DNA from: Thalassotalea insulae | GTDB taxonomy: Bacteria > Pseudomonadota > Gammaproteobacteria > Enterobacterales > Alteromonadaceae | Assembly (NCBI RefSeq): GCF_030161395.1 | Contig: NZ_BSST01000001.1 | Span: 992,001 to 1,056,000, forward strand | DNA: 64,000 nucleotides | Reading direction: 5' to 3' | Program-made: the position numbers and the translations under genes | In this document: positions 45,846-53,684 of the stretch, piece after piece | Layout of the letters: the number at the start of each line of letters is the position of its first letter | Numbering within the stretch: the first letter of the stretch is position 1 | Notes under the pieces: generated by a model | The model's input: the letters and a program-made list of their open reading frames with translations, nothing else | Database searches by the model: none | What the model was told of the DNA's origin: nothing

Positions 45846-47583
45846 CTTCGTTCAACCAACTTTTCACTACTTGCGAGGACAATTCAGGTTCATTTGCCAC
45901 GAGTGCACGAACCGCTTTCAATACGTCTTCATCACGGTGCAGATCCGGTAACTGTAAGCTACCATCCGGCGCAAAACCAACGGAACCTGCATCAAAGTCT
46001 GATGTTAACATATCCATGGTTTCATCACCTAGATCAATATGAGTATCCAGTGATTTATCACCATAATCTGACGGCGTTTGATCTGGGTAAATTAAACGTT
46101 TCAACATTGGACGTACCACAGACAAGATTAGGATAATGATCACTAAACCGCCCACCCCCAACTTTGACATTTTGAAAAACCAGGGTTGTTGATAAAGCGG
46201 CAATTCAACTACATCATCCACTTCAACACGTGAAAATGGCAGAGTGACAACTTCTAGCGCATCGCCACGTTGCAAGTCAAAACCTATGCTGCCTTGTAGT
46301 AACCGGCGAATATTCGCTAGCTCTGCTGCGCTTCGCGGTACTTGAGTTATAGTAGATTGACCATCTTCTGCACCATCAGGTGCCGGCGTCGTTTGACTTA
46401 AATAATCTAGAGCGACGGAAACACTAATACGACGAATGACTCCAGTTTGTTGTTTTGTATAACTGATCGCTTCATCTAATTCATAATTTTTTGTCGACTC
46501 TAAATGCTTGCGGCTCGGCATGGTTTTTCGACCATTTGCCCCAACTGCATTTTCAGGAATGTTTGAATCCAGTGGCGGTTGATTTGTTAACGCGCCCGGG
46601 ATACCACCAACAGAACCGCCAAGCGAGGTATCTTCCACTTTCATTTCACTGCGCAGTGCAGGTAAATCGGGATTATAACGGCGTTGGGTTTCTTCGGTGT
46701 TAGTGAAATCCATAGTAACGTCAACTTGCGCGGTATAATTACCTAAGCCAACGACTGGGATCAAAATACTATCAATTTTCTCCATGTACTCGGTTTCACG
46801 TTTTTGTTCGATCTCAAATTCTTTACGTGAGCGCGATGAAATAGAATCTTGTGAACCAGAATTGAGCAAACGACCATTTTGATCGGTTACAGTAACGCGA
46901 TTAGGATCTAACCCTTGCACAGCAGAAGCAACAATATCAACAACAGAATCAACTTCTTCTTCTGAAAGTAGACGCCCTTTACGTAGCGTTAATACTACTG
47001 TAGCCGATGGATTCTTCTCTCTCTTGGCAAAAACATTGTCACGCGGAATGGCTAATAGTACCCGAGCCCTGCTCACCGTTTTTAACTCTTCAATAGTACG
47101 GGATAATTGTTGCTCACGGGAATGCTTTAAGCGTTCTCTTTCTAAACGCTGACTAACTCCGAAGCCCATATCCTGCATAATGATTTCATTACCCGCTTCA
47201 GGTTCATCAGTTAAACCTTCACGCGCTAATAACAAACGAATATCCTGATATTCTTCCGATGGTACCGAAATGGTATTGTTTTCCTGACGATACTCAACCT
47301 TATTGGCGTCAAGAAAATCCATGGTTTTAATCAACTGCTCGGTCGGCAGCTTAGTTAAATAACGATATTCTGGCTGGTTTGCCCATAAAATCACAAACAC
47401 AGCAATGGCTAAACATATTGCCAAGGCCATGATCAAGGTTAGCTGACGCAGTACATCGACATTGCCAAGTGCTGAGGAAAAACCCGACTTTTGATCTTCG
47501 ATTTGACTGTCAACATTGTCGCTGGCCACAAGATCTGATCCGCTATCAGGGGCTGCTAATGCTGTATTACTGGTATCGGCCAC
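45838..47583 (-). CDS. fliF: Flagellar MS-ring protein FliF
   Basis: 581 residues, with two membrane helices (about 48-70 and 460-482), periplasmic ring-building motifs between them (YRYLTKLPTEQLIKTMDFLD, MQDMGFGVSQRLERERLKHS) and a C-terminal FliG-binding tail ending in an acidic, Trp-containing helix. It is the base on which rotor and export gate assemble. Start is GTG at 47583 with GGAGAAG about 5 nt upstream. It follows fliE after 52 nt. Confidence 0.97.
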   Translation of the reverse strand: MADTSNTALAAPDSGSDLVASDNVDSQIEDQKSGFSSALGNVDVLRQLTLIMALAICLAIAVFVILWANQPEYRYLTKLPTEQLIKTMDFLDANKVEYRQENNTISVPSEEYQDIRLLLAREGLTDEPEAGNEIIMQDMGFGVSQRLERERLKHSREQQLSRTIEELKTVSRARVLLAIPRDNVFAKREKNPSATVVLTLRKGRLLSEEEVDSVVDIVASAVQGLDPNRVTVTDQNGRLLNSGSQDSISSRSRKEFEIEQKRETEYMEKIDSILIPVVGLGNYTAQVDVTMDFTNTEETQRRYNPDLPALRSEMKVEDTSLGGSVGGIPGALTNQPPLDSNIPENAVGANGRKTMPSRKHLESTKNYELDEAISYTKQQTGVIRRISVSVALDYLSQTTPAPDGAEDGQSTITQVPRSAAELANIRRLLQGSIGFDLQRGDALEVVTLPFSRVEVDDVVELPLYQQPWFFKMSKLGVGGLVIIILILSVVRPMLKRLIYPDQTPSDYGDKSLDTHIDLGDETMDMLTSDFDAGSVGFAPDGSLQLPDLHRDEDVLKAVRALVANEPELSSQVVKSWLNEDE

Positions 47584-47635
47584 TTAACTTCTCCGCTTAA
47601 TAATTGCGTTACTACGTCAATAAAATTATCGGTAC

Positions 47636-47971
47636 TTATACCGGCATACTCATGATTTCTTTATAAGCTTCAACAAACTTATTACGCACCTGAACTGTAG
47701 CATCAAAAGCAATACCAGCTTTCGCGGCGGTCACCATAGTATCAGCCAATGTGACACTACGATCTCCCATTTCGAAGGCATTACGTTTATCTTTCGCTGC
47801 CATTTGAGCGTCATTAACCGAGCCTATTGCCTGTTTCAACATACTACCAAAATCATTAGTAGATGAGTTAACCGGACTGACATTATTCTCAACGGGTGAA
47901 GTACGATTGCCCATGGCTTCAAGTTGCATACTTTGCATTTGGGCATACAATGAGTTTGTTTTGATATCCAT
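47636..47971 (-). CDS. fliE: Flagellar hook-basal body protein FliE
   Basis: 111 residues from ATG at 47971, fitting the usual size of about 105-110. A TTG seven codons earlier (47992) would sit over a regulatory site and is less likely. The C-terminal helices (AAKDKRNAFEMGDRSVTLAD, then VRNKFVEAYKEIMSMPV) are conserved. FliE joins MS-ring and export gate to the rod. It heads the fliEFGHIJ operon, behind a strong sigma-54 promoter match. Confidence 0.94.
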   Translation of the reverse strand: MDIKTNSLYAQMQSMQLEAMGNRTSPVENNVSPVNSSTNDFGSMLKQAIGSVNDAQMAAKDKRNAFEMGDRSVTLADTMVTAAKAGIAFDATVQVRNKFVEAYKEIMSMPV

Positions 47972-47987
47972 GAGCTTTCTCGCTTGT

Positions 47988-48001
47988 GTCAATTTATTGA
48001 G
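47988..48001 (-). promoter_or_regulatory. FleQ/FlrA-box-like site in the fliE leader
   Basis: The minus strand reads CTCAATAAATTGAC, one base from the FleQ consensus GTCANTAAATTGAC. It lies about 13-26 nt downstream of the predicted sigma-54 start, between promoter and fliE ATG. Downstream placement is known for FleQ at fliE and flhA in Pseudomonas and for FlrC at Vibrio flagellin genes. Confidence 0.6.
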
Positions 48002-48024
48002 TAACTAACTAATACAGTAATTAA

Positions 48025-48041
48025 AGCAAGCTCAGTGCCAA
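48025..48041 (-). promoter_or_regulatory. Sigma-54 promoter of the fliEFGHIJ operon
   Basis: The minus strand reads TTGGCACTGAGCTTGCT, a complete match to TTGGCAC-N5-TTGCW with correct GG-GC spacing. The predicted start is near 48014, giving a leader of about 43 nt. It should be driven by FlrC and/or FlrA. Confidence 0.9.
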
Positions 48042-48125
48042 GAAGTAAATTTTTTACCACCACATTAACACTTTGAATAATAAGAATTAAAAAACAATAC
48101 AAGACAAAAAATAAAAGGCATGACG

Positions 48126-48155
48126 AAAAATCAGCCAACCCTAGGGTTGACTGAT
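48126..48155 (-). terminator. Rho-independent terminator of flrBC
   Basis: A stem of 12-13 bp (plus-strand ATCAGCCAACCCT at 48130-48142 against 48143-48155, with one G-U pair when read as minus-strand RNA) is followed on the minus strand by TTTTT. It lies 20 bases past the flrC stop and upstream of the fliE promoter, separating the two operons. Confidence 0.88.
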
Positions 48156-48175
48156 ATCAATATTAGAAAATATAG

Positions 48176-49516
48176 TTAGGCTGGTATTTGAATGCCGCTA
48201 TCGCGCATTCTAGCAATTTTATACCTTAAGGTACGAGGACTGATCCCTAAACGTTCCGCCACTGCTTTACGGCTTCCATGACAGGCCTGCAGCGTATCTA
48301 AAATAATTTGATGTTCCTGCATTTTTAGTTCACTGCCCAGCTTATCTTCTGCCCTCTCAATCCCTCCAACTTCAGCAACACTTGGCGTGTCGAAATTTTC
48401 GATTAGTAAATCACTGGCATCAATCTTTTGTTCACTATGTAAAATCAATGCTCGCTGAATAACATTGTCTAACTCCCGCACATTTCCCGGCCACTGATAA
48501 GTGGTTAACTTATTACGCGCCGCCGCGGTTAATTCTGGAATCGCTTCGCCACTTTTTTGACATAAGCGTTCAATTAAATGTTTCGCTAACGGCACAATAT
48601 CATCAGGGCGCTGCGCTAAAGGTAACCAGGTTAACGGAAAGACATTTAAGCGATAATATAAATCTTCGCGGAAAACCCCTTCAGTAACAGCTTCTTTTAA
48701 ATCACGGTTACTAGTAGCGATAACTCGCACATCTAAGGCGATGGTTTTACGGCCAGCCAAGCGTTCTACTTCACGCTCTTGTAATACCCGTAAAATTTTT
48801 GCCTGCAGACCTAAGTCCATTTCGGTGATTTCATCGAGTAAAATAGTACCGCCCTGTGCTTGTTCAAATTTTCCAGGACAAGCCTGAATAGCACCGGTAA
48901 ATGCCCCTTTTTCATAACCAAATAAAGTAGCTTCCAGCATATTTTCAGGAATAGCTGCACAATTTATCGCAACAAAAGGTTTGTCTGCACGAACAGAATG
49001 ATAATGAACATACTGCGCCAGCACTTCCTTGCCTGAGCCACTCGGGCCAAGTACCATGACAGAAGCATCGGTTGTCGCCACTTTTTTCGCCAAATTTAGT
49101 AACTCAACACTTCGAGCATCGGCAACCACAGGCTCGTAACTTTCAGATGTTTGCATTGGCACATACTGGTTAACCATGTTAAGCAAGACTTCAGGAGCAA
49201 AAGGTTTCGCCATATAGTTACAAGCTCCATCTTTCATCGCCTGAACCGCATCATCAATGGTGCCGTACGCCGTCATGATCAATACCGGCAGATTGGGATA
49301 GCTCGATTTAATGCTTTTCAATAAACTAAGCCCGGACATACCGCCCATCTGAACATCGCTAACCACTAAATCAACTAATTGATTTTTTAATAGCAATAAA
49401 GCCGATTCACCAGATTCAGCTTCAACGCATTGATAACCCGCTAATTTCAACGTATCGATTAAGGCTTCACGTAAGCCTGCATCATCTTCAACCACTAAGA
49501 TTTTACTTTGACTCAT
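48176..49516 (-). CDS. flrC: Sigma-54-dependent flagellar response regulator FlrC (FleR)
   Basis: 446 residues. The receiver domain has DD (11-12) and phosphoacceptor Asp54 (VVSDVQMGG). The AAA+ domain has Walker A GPSGSGKE (157-164) and the sigma-54 contact loop GAFTGA (204-209). A Fis-type helix-turn-helix ends the protein (SRKAVAERLGISPRTLRYKI). Phosphorylated by FlrB, it turns on class III operons such as fliE, flhA and hook genes. It overlaps flrB by 14 nt. Confidence 0.95.
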   Translation of the reverse strand: MSQSKILVVEDDAGLREALIDTLKLAGYQCVEAESGESALLLLKNQLVDLVVSDVQMGGMSGLSLLKSIKSSYPNLPVLIMTAYGTIDDAVQAMKDGACNYMAKPFAPEVLLNMVNQYVPMQTSESYEPVVADARSVELLNLAKKVATTDASVMVLGPSGSGKEVLAQYVHYHSVRADKPFVAINCAAIPENMLEATLFGYEKGAFTGAIQACPGKFEQAQGGTILLDEITEMDLGLQAKILRVLQEREVERLAGRKTIALDVRVIATSNRDLKEAVTEGVFREDLYYRLNVFPLTWLPLAQRPDDIVPLAKHLIERLCQKSGEAIPELTAAARNKLTTYQWPGNVRELDNVIQRALILHSEQKIDASDLLIENFDTPSVAEVGGIERAEDKLGSELKMQEHQIILDTLQACHGSRKAVAERLGISPRTLRYKIARMRDSGIQIPA

Positions 49517-50702
49517 CAGTATGCTCCTGTGATGGTTTAACTTCAGTTGACGGTTTTTCGCTCATAAGCAGCGGCAATTTGATACAAAAATGTGCGCCTT
49601 CATGCGCTTTACTCAACAAATAAACATCACCTTGATGTGCTTGTGCAACCGACTTAACAACAGCAAGACCTAAACCTGTGCCTTGTACCCGAGAGGTATA
49701 AAATGGTTCAAAAATTTTTGCTGCCAGCTCATTACTGATCCCTGGCCCATTGTCTTTCACACTGACATAGGCGAAGTTATCACGGCAATATGCGGAAATA
49801 TCGATGACCGCACCTGTCTTTATCACTTGCAAACTGTTGTGAATTAAATTTTGGATTGCTCCAGTGAGCGCATTTTGATTACCCAGCACATGACAATCAT
49901 CCGGGCACGTTTGAATATTAATTTTTGCATCCGCTTGCGCCGCTAACGCTTCCAAACCATCAGTTGATGACTGGACAATTTCATTCACGGATAGAGGGGA
50001 AACCACTTGCTGCTTACCGCTTTTAGCAAATAACAGCATGTCGTTGACTTGCTGCTCTAGATCATGAAGGCGTGACATCAGTTTCTCCTGAAAATTATCA
50101 CGCTCCTGTGACTGCAACTTTTTACTTTTTAAGTTCGCACCATAAAGCATGGCTGCTGAGAGCGGTGTACGAATTTGATGTGCTAATTTACTCACCATTT
50201 GTCCTAACGATGACAAACGTTGTAATTGGCTTAACTTATCTTGCAATAATCGGGTTTCGGTAAGATCTGTGATCATAATAAGCTGCCCTGGCTGATCAAC
50301 TAATGCGCTGATTTCCAGCTTCACTCTTCGACCATCATTTAGGGAAACTTCGTGCCAGTCATCTGCCCGTGGCTTAAACGAGCGACGGATCACGTCATAC
50401 CAAGGCTGACCCAAAATCGGTTCATTAAGTAACTGGCTGGCTATTTTATTGATTTTAACAACCACACCATCACCGTCGAGCATTATCATACCCGTTGGCA
50501 TCACATCGATAAGCTTTTCTAACTGGTTTGATTGCTGACGAAGTAGTGCCAACTCACCCTGATAAGATTCTTGTTCGAGTACCAGACGATTGTCCCGGTA
50601 TGACTGTTCAATAAACTCAAAAGTTGCCTGGCGAAATAGGTGACTATTTTCGCCTGCTGATTTGGAACTTTCTGTTGATTGATTAGAATAGGCAACAACC
50701 AT
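49503..50702 (-). CDS. flrB: Cytoplasmic sensor histidine kinase FlrB (FleS)
   Basis: 399 residues without membrane segments. A PAS domain (about 60-150) is followed by a HisKA H-box (LAHQIRTPLSAAML, His about 175) and an ATPase domain (NLIHNSLQV, KDNGPGIS, GTGLGLAVV). It is the partner kinase of FlrC and probably senses completion of the export apparatus, as proposed in Vibrio. The last 20 residues are Glu/Ser/Lys-rich. The start lies about 26 nt after the predicted sigma-54 start site. Confidence 0.93.
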   Translation of the reverse strand: MVVAYSNQSTESSKSAGENSHLFRQATFEFIEQSYRDNRLVLEQESYQGELALLRQQSNQLEKLIDVMPTGMIMLDGDGVVVKINKIASQLLNEPILGQPWYDVIRRSFKPRADDWHEVSLNDGRRVKLEISALVDQPGQLIMITDLTETRLLQDKLSQLQRLSSLGQMVSKLAHQIRTPLSAAMLYGANLKSKKLQSQERDNFQEKLMSRLHDLEQQVNDMLLFAKSGKQQVVSPLSVNEIVQSSTDGLEALAAQADAKINIQTCPDDCHVLGNQNALTGAIQNLIHNSLQVIKTGAVIDISAYCRDNFAYVSVKDNGPGISNELAAKIFEPFYTSRVQGTGLGLAVVKSVAQAHQGDVYLLSKAHEGAHFCIKLPLLMSEKPSTEVKPSQEHTDESK

Positions 50703-50738
50703 AATGCTTTACTCGATTACTAATAACAATCTAGTTAA

Positions 50739-50755
50739 AGCAGCTTTTATGCCAA
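50739..50755 (-). promoter_or_regulatory. Sigma-54 promoter of flrBC
   Basis: The minus strand reads TTGGCATAAAAGCTGCT: a near-perfect -24 (TTGGCAT), GG-GC spacing of 10 nt, and a -12 of CTGCT. The start would be near 50728. In Vibrio, flrBC is the class II operon activated by FlrA, and a FleQ-box-like site lies about 50 bases upstream. Confidence 0.78.
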
Positions 50756-50802
50756 TAGTATTTTTATATAAATTACAAAGCGTTAAATGTATAAAGTATG
50801 TT

Positions 50803-50825
50803 GTCAATAAATTGTCTTTATTGAC
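50803..50825. promoter_or_regulatory. FleQ/FlrA-box-like inverted repeat upstream of flrBC
   Basis: GTCAATAAATTGTC (50803-50816) differs by one base from the FleQ consensus GTCANTAAATTGAC. It is part of a perfect inverted repeat, GTCAATAAA / TTTATTGAC with a 5-nt centre. It lies about 75-97 bases upstream of the predicted flrB start, a normal place for a sigma-54 activator. The only T run flanks it on the plus strand, so it is not a terminator for the minus-strand flrA. Confidence 0.62.
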
Positions 50826-50881
50826 TTTTTATCAAAACTTAACAATTAACTTACGCTATTTTTACCATTCATCAGACGAGG

Positions 50882-52360
50882 TTAATCCGACTTTTGCATA
50901 TTATATTTACGCATTTTTTCAACCAGTGTTGTACGGCGCATACCAAGTAATTCAGCTGAACGCGCCACGACCCAGTCATTCTTTTCCAGTGCCTGAGTGA
51001 TCAAAGACACTTCCAGATCTGCCAGATATTCTTTTAAATTGAGTCCTTGCTCTGGCAATTTATCGACCTGATTTGCCTGCTGCTCTTCACTGTTTTTATC
51101 ATCTGCGAATGAGTCATCTTCTTCATAGTCATAGTCAAATCCAGCGAACAACTCATTAATAGCTTCCCGCTCTTGCAACTCTTCTGGGTATTCCGGTGTA
51201 TACTCTTCAACATCAATATGCCGATATTTACGTGGCAATTCGCTAACATTGACCACCTGTTCACCGTACATAATGATCATTCGTTCAATAAGGTTTGATA
51301 ACTCGCGGACATTCCCAGACCAAGGGTGCTCCTGCAACGAGGCAATTGCCTGCTCGGTAAAACGAACAGAATGTCCCTGATCATGTTCAAAGCGTGAAAT
51401 CAGCTCCTGTAATAATAACGGAATATCGTCTTTTCGCTCGCGAAGAGCTGGCGTTTCAATCGGAAAGACATTTAACCGATAATATAAATCTTCACGAAAG
51501 CCACCCTCTTTGATCATCTCTTCCAAGTTCTGGTGAGTCGCGGCAATCACGCGGACATCAGCCTTAATACTCTTAGCTCCACCAATTCGTTCAAAAGTGC
51601 GCTCTTGCAATACTCGTAGTAACTTAACTTGCATTGGCTGCGGCATATCACCGATTTCATCGAGAAATAAAGTCCCGCCTTCTGCTAATTCAAAACGCCC
51701 TTTGCGAGTAGAAATAGCACCGGTAAATGCGCCTTTTTCATGGCCAAATAATTCACTTTCCAATAAATCTGGTGGTATTGCGCCACAATTGACTGGTACA
51801 AACGGTGCCTTACTGCGGTTTGATAGATTATGAATATTACGAGCGACAACTTCTTTACCCGTACCTGATTCGCCTAGGATTAAGACATTGGCATTCGTTG
51901 ATGCTACTTGCTCAATTAAAAACCGTACGTGCTGCATCGGTTCACTACTGCCCACTAGTGAACGAAATAATACTTTATTACTGGCATGGCCGCCTTTTTT
52001 ATGCGGCAACTTATTATGGTATTGATGGCAATGATGCACTATTTCTGTTAATTGCGCGTAGTTGAGCGGCGTCGAGATCTCACCAATCACATTGATATAA
52101 TCTTCAACAGCATTTTTATCAAATACATCATGTAAAATAAAAGGACAAGCCGGGTTAGCTTTCACTAAACGCACTAAATGTTCGGACAGCTGGCCACAAA
52201 TAATAACAGTCAGCGTATTGCTGTATTTTTGAAACGTCTCATCAATTTCATCTTCTGCGCAAGTATAAAAATGCTCACCAATAAAAGATAATACCGTTTC
52301 CATTTGCTGACGCCTGGCAACGTCATTATCAACTACAAGAATATGTTTTTGGCCATGCAT
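50882..52360 (-). CDS. flrA: Master flagellar regulator FlrA (FleQ)
   Basis: 492 residues. The N-terminal receiver-like (FleQ) domain has the phosphoacceptor Asp position replaced (VIICGQ, Cys55/Gly56), so control is by c-di-GMP and FlhG rather than phosphate. The AAA+ domain has Walker A GESGTGKE (163-170) and GAFTGA (210-215). A very acidic linker (about 385-450) precedes the Fis-type helix-turn-helix (VARSAELLGMRRTTLVEKM). It starts the flagellar cascade at flrBC. No rho-independent terminator for it was identified. Confidence 0.95.
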   Translation of the reverse strand: MHGQKHILVVDNDVARRQQMETVLSFIGEHFYTCAEDEIDETFQKYSNTLTVIICGQLSEHLVRLVKANPACPFILHDVFDKNAVEDYINVIGEISTPLNYAQLTEIVHHCHQYHNKLPHKKGGHASNKVLFRSLVGSSEPMQHVRFLIEQVASTNANVLILGESGTGKEVVARNIHNLSNRSKAPFVPVNCGAIPPDLLESELFGHEKGAFTGAISTRKGRFELAEGGTLFLDEIGDMPQPMQVKLLRVLQERTFERIGGAKSIKADVRVIAATHQNLEEMIKEGGFREDLYYRLNVFPIETPALRERKDDIPLLLQELISRFEHDQGHSVRFTEQAIASLQEHPWSGNVRELSNLIERMIIMYGEQVVNVSELPRKYRHIDVEEYTPEYPEELQEREAINELFAGFDYDYEEDDSFADDKNSEEQQANQVDKLPEQGLNLKEYLADLEVSLITQALEKNDWVVARSAELLGMRRTTLVEKMRKYNMQKSD

Positions 52361-52402
52361 AATTCTTTGATAAACCTATAAGTTCTTCAGATACTATCTT
52401 TG

Positions 52403-52430
52403 ATTGTATCTGGGAACAGGAATTTATCAA
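52403..52430 (-). promoter_or_regulatory. Sigma-70-like promoter of flrA
   Basis: The minus strand has TTGATA (52430-52425), a 16-nt spacer, and TACAAT (52408-52403). Both hexamers are one base from consensus (TTGACA, TATAAT). It lies about 43 nt before the flrA ATG. No sigma-54 match is present ahead of flrA, as expected for the top of the cascade. Confidence 0.6.
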
Positions 52431-52444
52431 CAAATTTTTGACGC

Positions 52445-52468
52445 TTACTGTCATATGTTTGACAGTAA
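52445..52468. promoter_or_regulatory. Perfect 9-bp inverted repeat next to the flrA promoter
   Basis: TTACTGTCA (52445-52453) and TGACAGTAA (52460-52468) flank a 6-nt spacer. This is the shape of a homodimer operator, 14 bases upstream of the flrA -35 and so in a place suited to an activator. No T run follows on the flrA strand, so a terminator is unlikely. The binding protein is unknown. Confidence 0.6.
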
Positions 52469-52615
52469 AAACCAAACTAACCATTATCATTCACCTAAAA
52501 AGTTAAAAACTGCTTATTGATTGAGCCAAATAAGTCAATTAAATAACAATAATTTACATAGTTTAGTATCTTTCTATATACTTGATTTAAATAGATTGGT
52601 TTAAAAACAAATTAA

Positions 52616-52632
52616 CTGGAACAGCTTTTGCT
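52616..52632 (+). promoter_or_regulatory. Sigma-54 promoter of the pse nonulosonate operon
   Basis: CTGGAACAGCTTTTGCT matches YTGGCAC-N5-TTGCW with one change in the -24 box and a perfect -12. GG and GC are 10 nt apart. The start would be near 52643, 28 nt before the pseB ATG. This ties nonulosonate synthesis to the FlrA/FlrC flagellar programme. Confidence 0.75.
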
Positions 52633-52670
52633 TTTCTAATTATCAAACACTAGCCGATGAGAATAGTACT

Positions 52671-53681
52671 ATGGCATCTATGTTCGACAATAAAAGTATC
52701 CTTATTACAGGTGGTACTGGTTCATTTGGTAAAAAATATGTCGAAACACTACTAAATACCTGTAGTCCCCGAAAAATCATCATTTATTCTCGAGATGAAC
52801 TTAAACAGTTTGAAATGCAGCAGGTCTATAACGCACCTTGTATGCGCTATTTTATCGGTGATGTTCGTGATAAAGAGCGCTTAAATAGGGCGATGAGAGG
52901 AGTGGACTTTATTATCCATGCTGCCGCCATGAAACAAGTACCAGCGGCAGAATACAATCCCATGGAGTGTGTAAAAACGAATATTAATGGCGCAGAAAAT
53001 GTCATTGATGCTGCTTTAAATAATAATGTTGAAAAAGTTATCGCTCTTTCTACCGACAAAGCGGCGAACCCGGTAAATTTATATGGAGCAACAAAATTAG
53101 CATCAGACAAAATTTTTGTCGCCGCAAATAATATTTCTGGTGGGCATCGTACTAAATTTTCCGTAGTTCGCTATGGAAATGTTGTCGGCTCTAGAGGTTC
53201 TGTATTGCCATTCTTTGAGAAGCTAATAACAGAAAACACTGATCATTTACCTATTACGCATCAGGAAATGACTCGATTCTGGATAAGTTTACAACAAGGG
53301 GTTGATTTTGTTTTAAAGAACTTCGAACGTATGTTTGGTGGTGAGATTTTTGTCCCTAAAATTCCATCAATCAATATTGTAGATTTGGCAAAAGCCATTG
53401 CCCCTAATTTACCACATAAAATTATTGGTATTAGACCCGGTGAAAAATTACATGAAGTAATGTGCCCTGCAGATGATTCGTACCATACATACGAATATGA
53501 AGATCATTTTGTTATTGCCCCAACCATTATATTTTCCAGCCGAAGTAATGACTTTACTGTTAATGCAATAAATGAAAAGGGTAAACCCGTTGTTCACGGT
53601 TTTGAATACAACTCTAAATCAAATAACCATTACCTCTCTATAGATGAAATTAAAGCATTTAACCAAGAGGCTTGTTTGTAA
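52671..53681 (+). CDS. pseB: UDP-GlcNAc 4,6-dehydratase (inverting) PseB
   Basis: 336-residue extended SDR enzyme that starts pseudaminic acid synthesis by converting UDP-GlcNAc to the 4-keto-6-deoxy-L-arabino sugar. It has the NAD(P) motif GGTGSFG (about 14-20), the HAAAMKQVPAAE segment in which Met-Lys replaces the usual Tyr-x-x-x-Lys neighbourhood of FlaA1, and NLYGATK. It is soluble and close to PseB length (about 330). An ATG three codons in (52680) is an alternative start. It is the first gene after the sigma-54 promoter, 3 nt before pseC. Confidence 0.93.
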   Translation: MASMFDNKSILITGGTGSFGKKYVETLLNTCSPRKIIIYSRDELKQFEMQQVYNAPCMRYFIGDVRDKERLNRAMRGVDFIIHAAAMKQVPAAEYNPMECVKTNINGAENVIDAALNNNVEKVIALSTDKAANPVNLYGATKLASDKIFVAANNISGGHRTKFSVVRYGNVVGSRGSVLPFFEKLITENTDHLPITHQEMTRFWISLQQGVDFVLKNFERMFGGEIFVPKIPSINIVDLAKAIAPNLPHKIIGIRPGEKLHEVMCPADDSYHTYEYEDHFVIAPTIIFSSRSNDFTVNAINEKGKPVVHGFEYNSKSNNHYLSIDEIKAFNQEACL

Positions 53682-53684
53682 GCA

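Larger units (their letters stand above)
52361..52670. other. 310-base divergent control region between flrA and pseB
   Basis: No gene is seen here. It holds a sigma-70-like promoter and an operator-like palindrome for flrA on the minus strand, and a sigma-54 promoter for the nonulosonate operon on the plus strand. A weaker FleQ-box-like sequence (GTCAATTAAATAAC, 52534-52547, three mismatches) lies about 100 bases upstream of the predicted pseB start. Confidence 0.75.

Noticed and set aside
47600..47635. GTCAATAAAATTATC between fliE and fliF as a further FleQ box
   Set aside because: One base too long in the A run and lacking the TTGAC half. No promoter is nearby.
47972..47992. TTG start giving a longer FliE
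   Set aside because: No ribosome site and it overlaps the FleQ-like box. The ATG at 47971 gives the normal FliE length.
50803..50825. Perfect inverted repeat as terminator of flrA
   Set aside because: The T run is on the plus strand, while flrA is transcribed on the minus strand. Its sequence matches the FleQ box instead.
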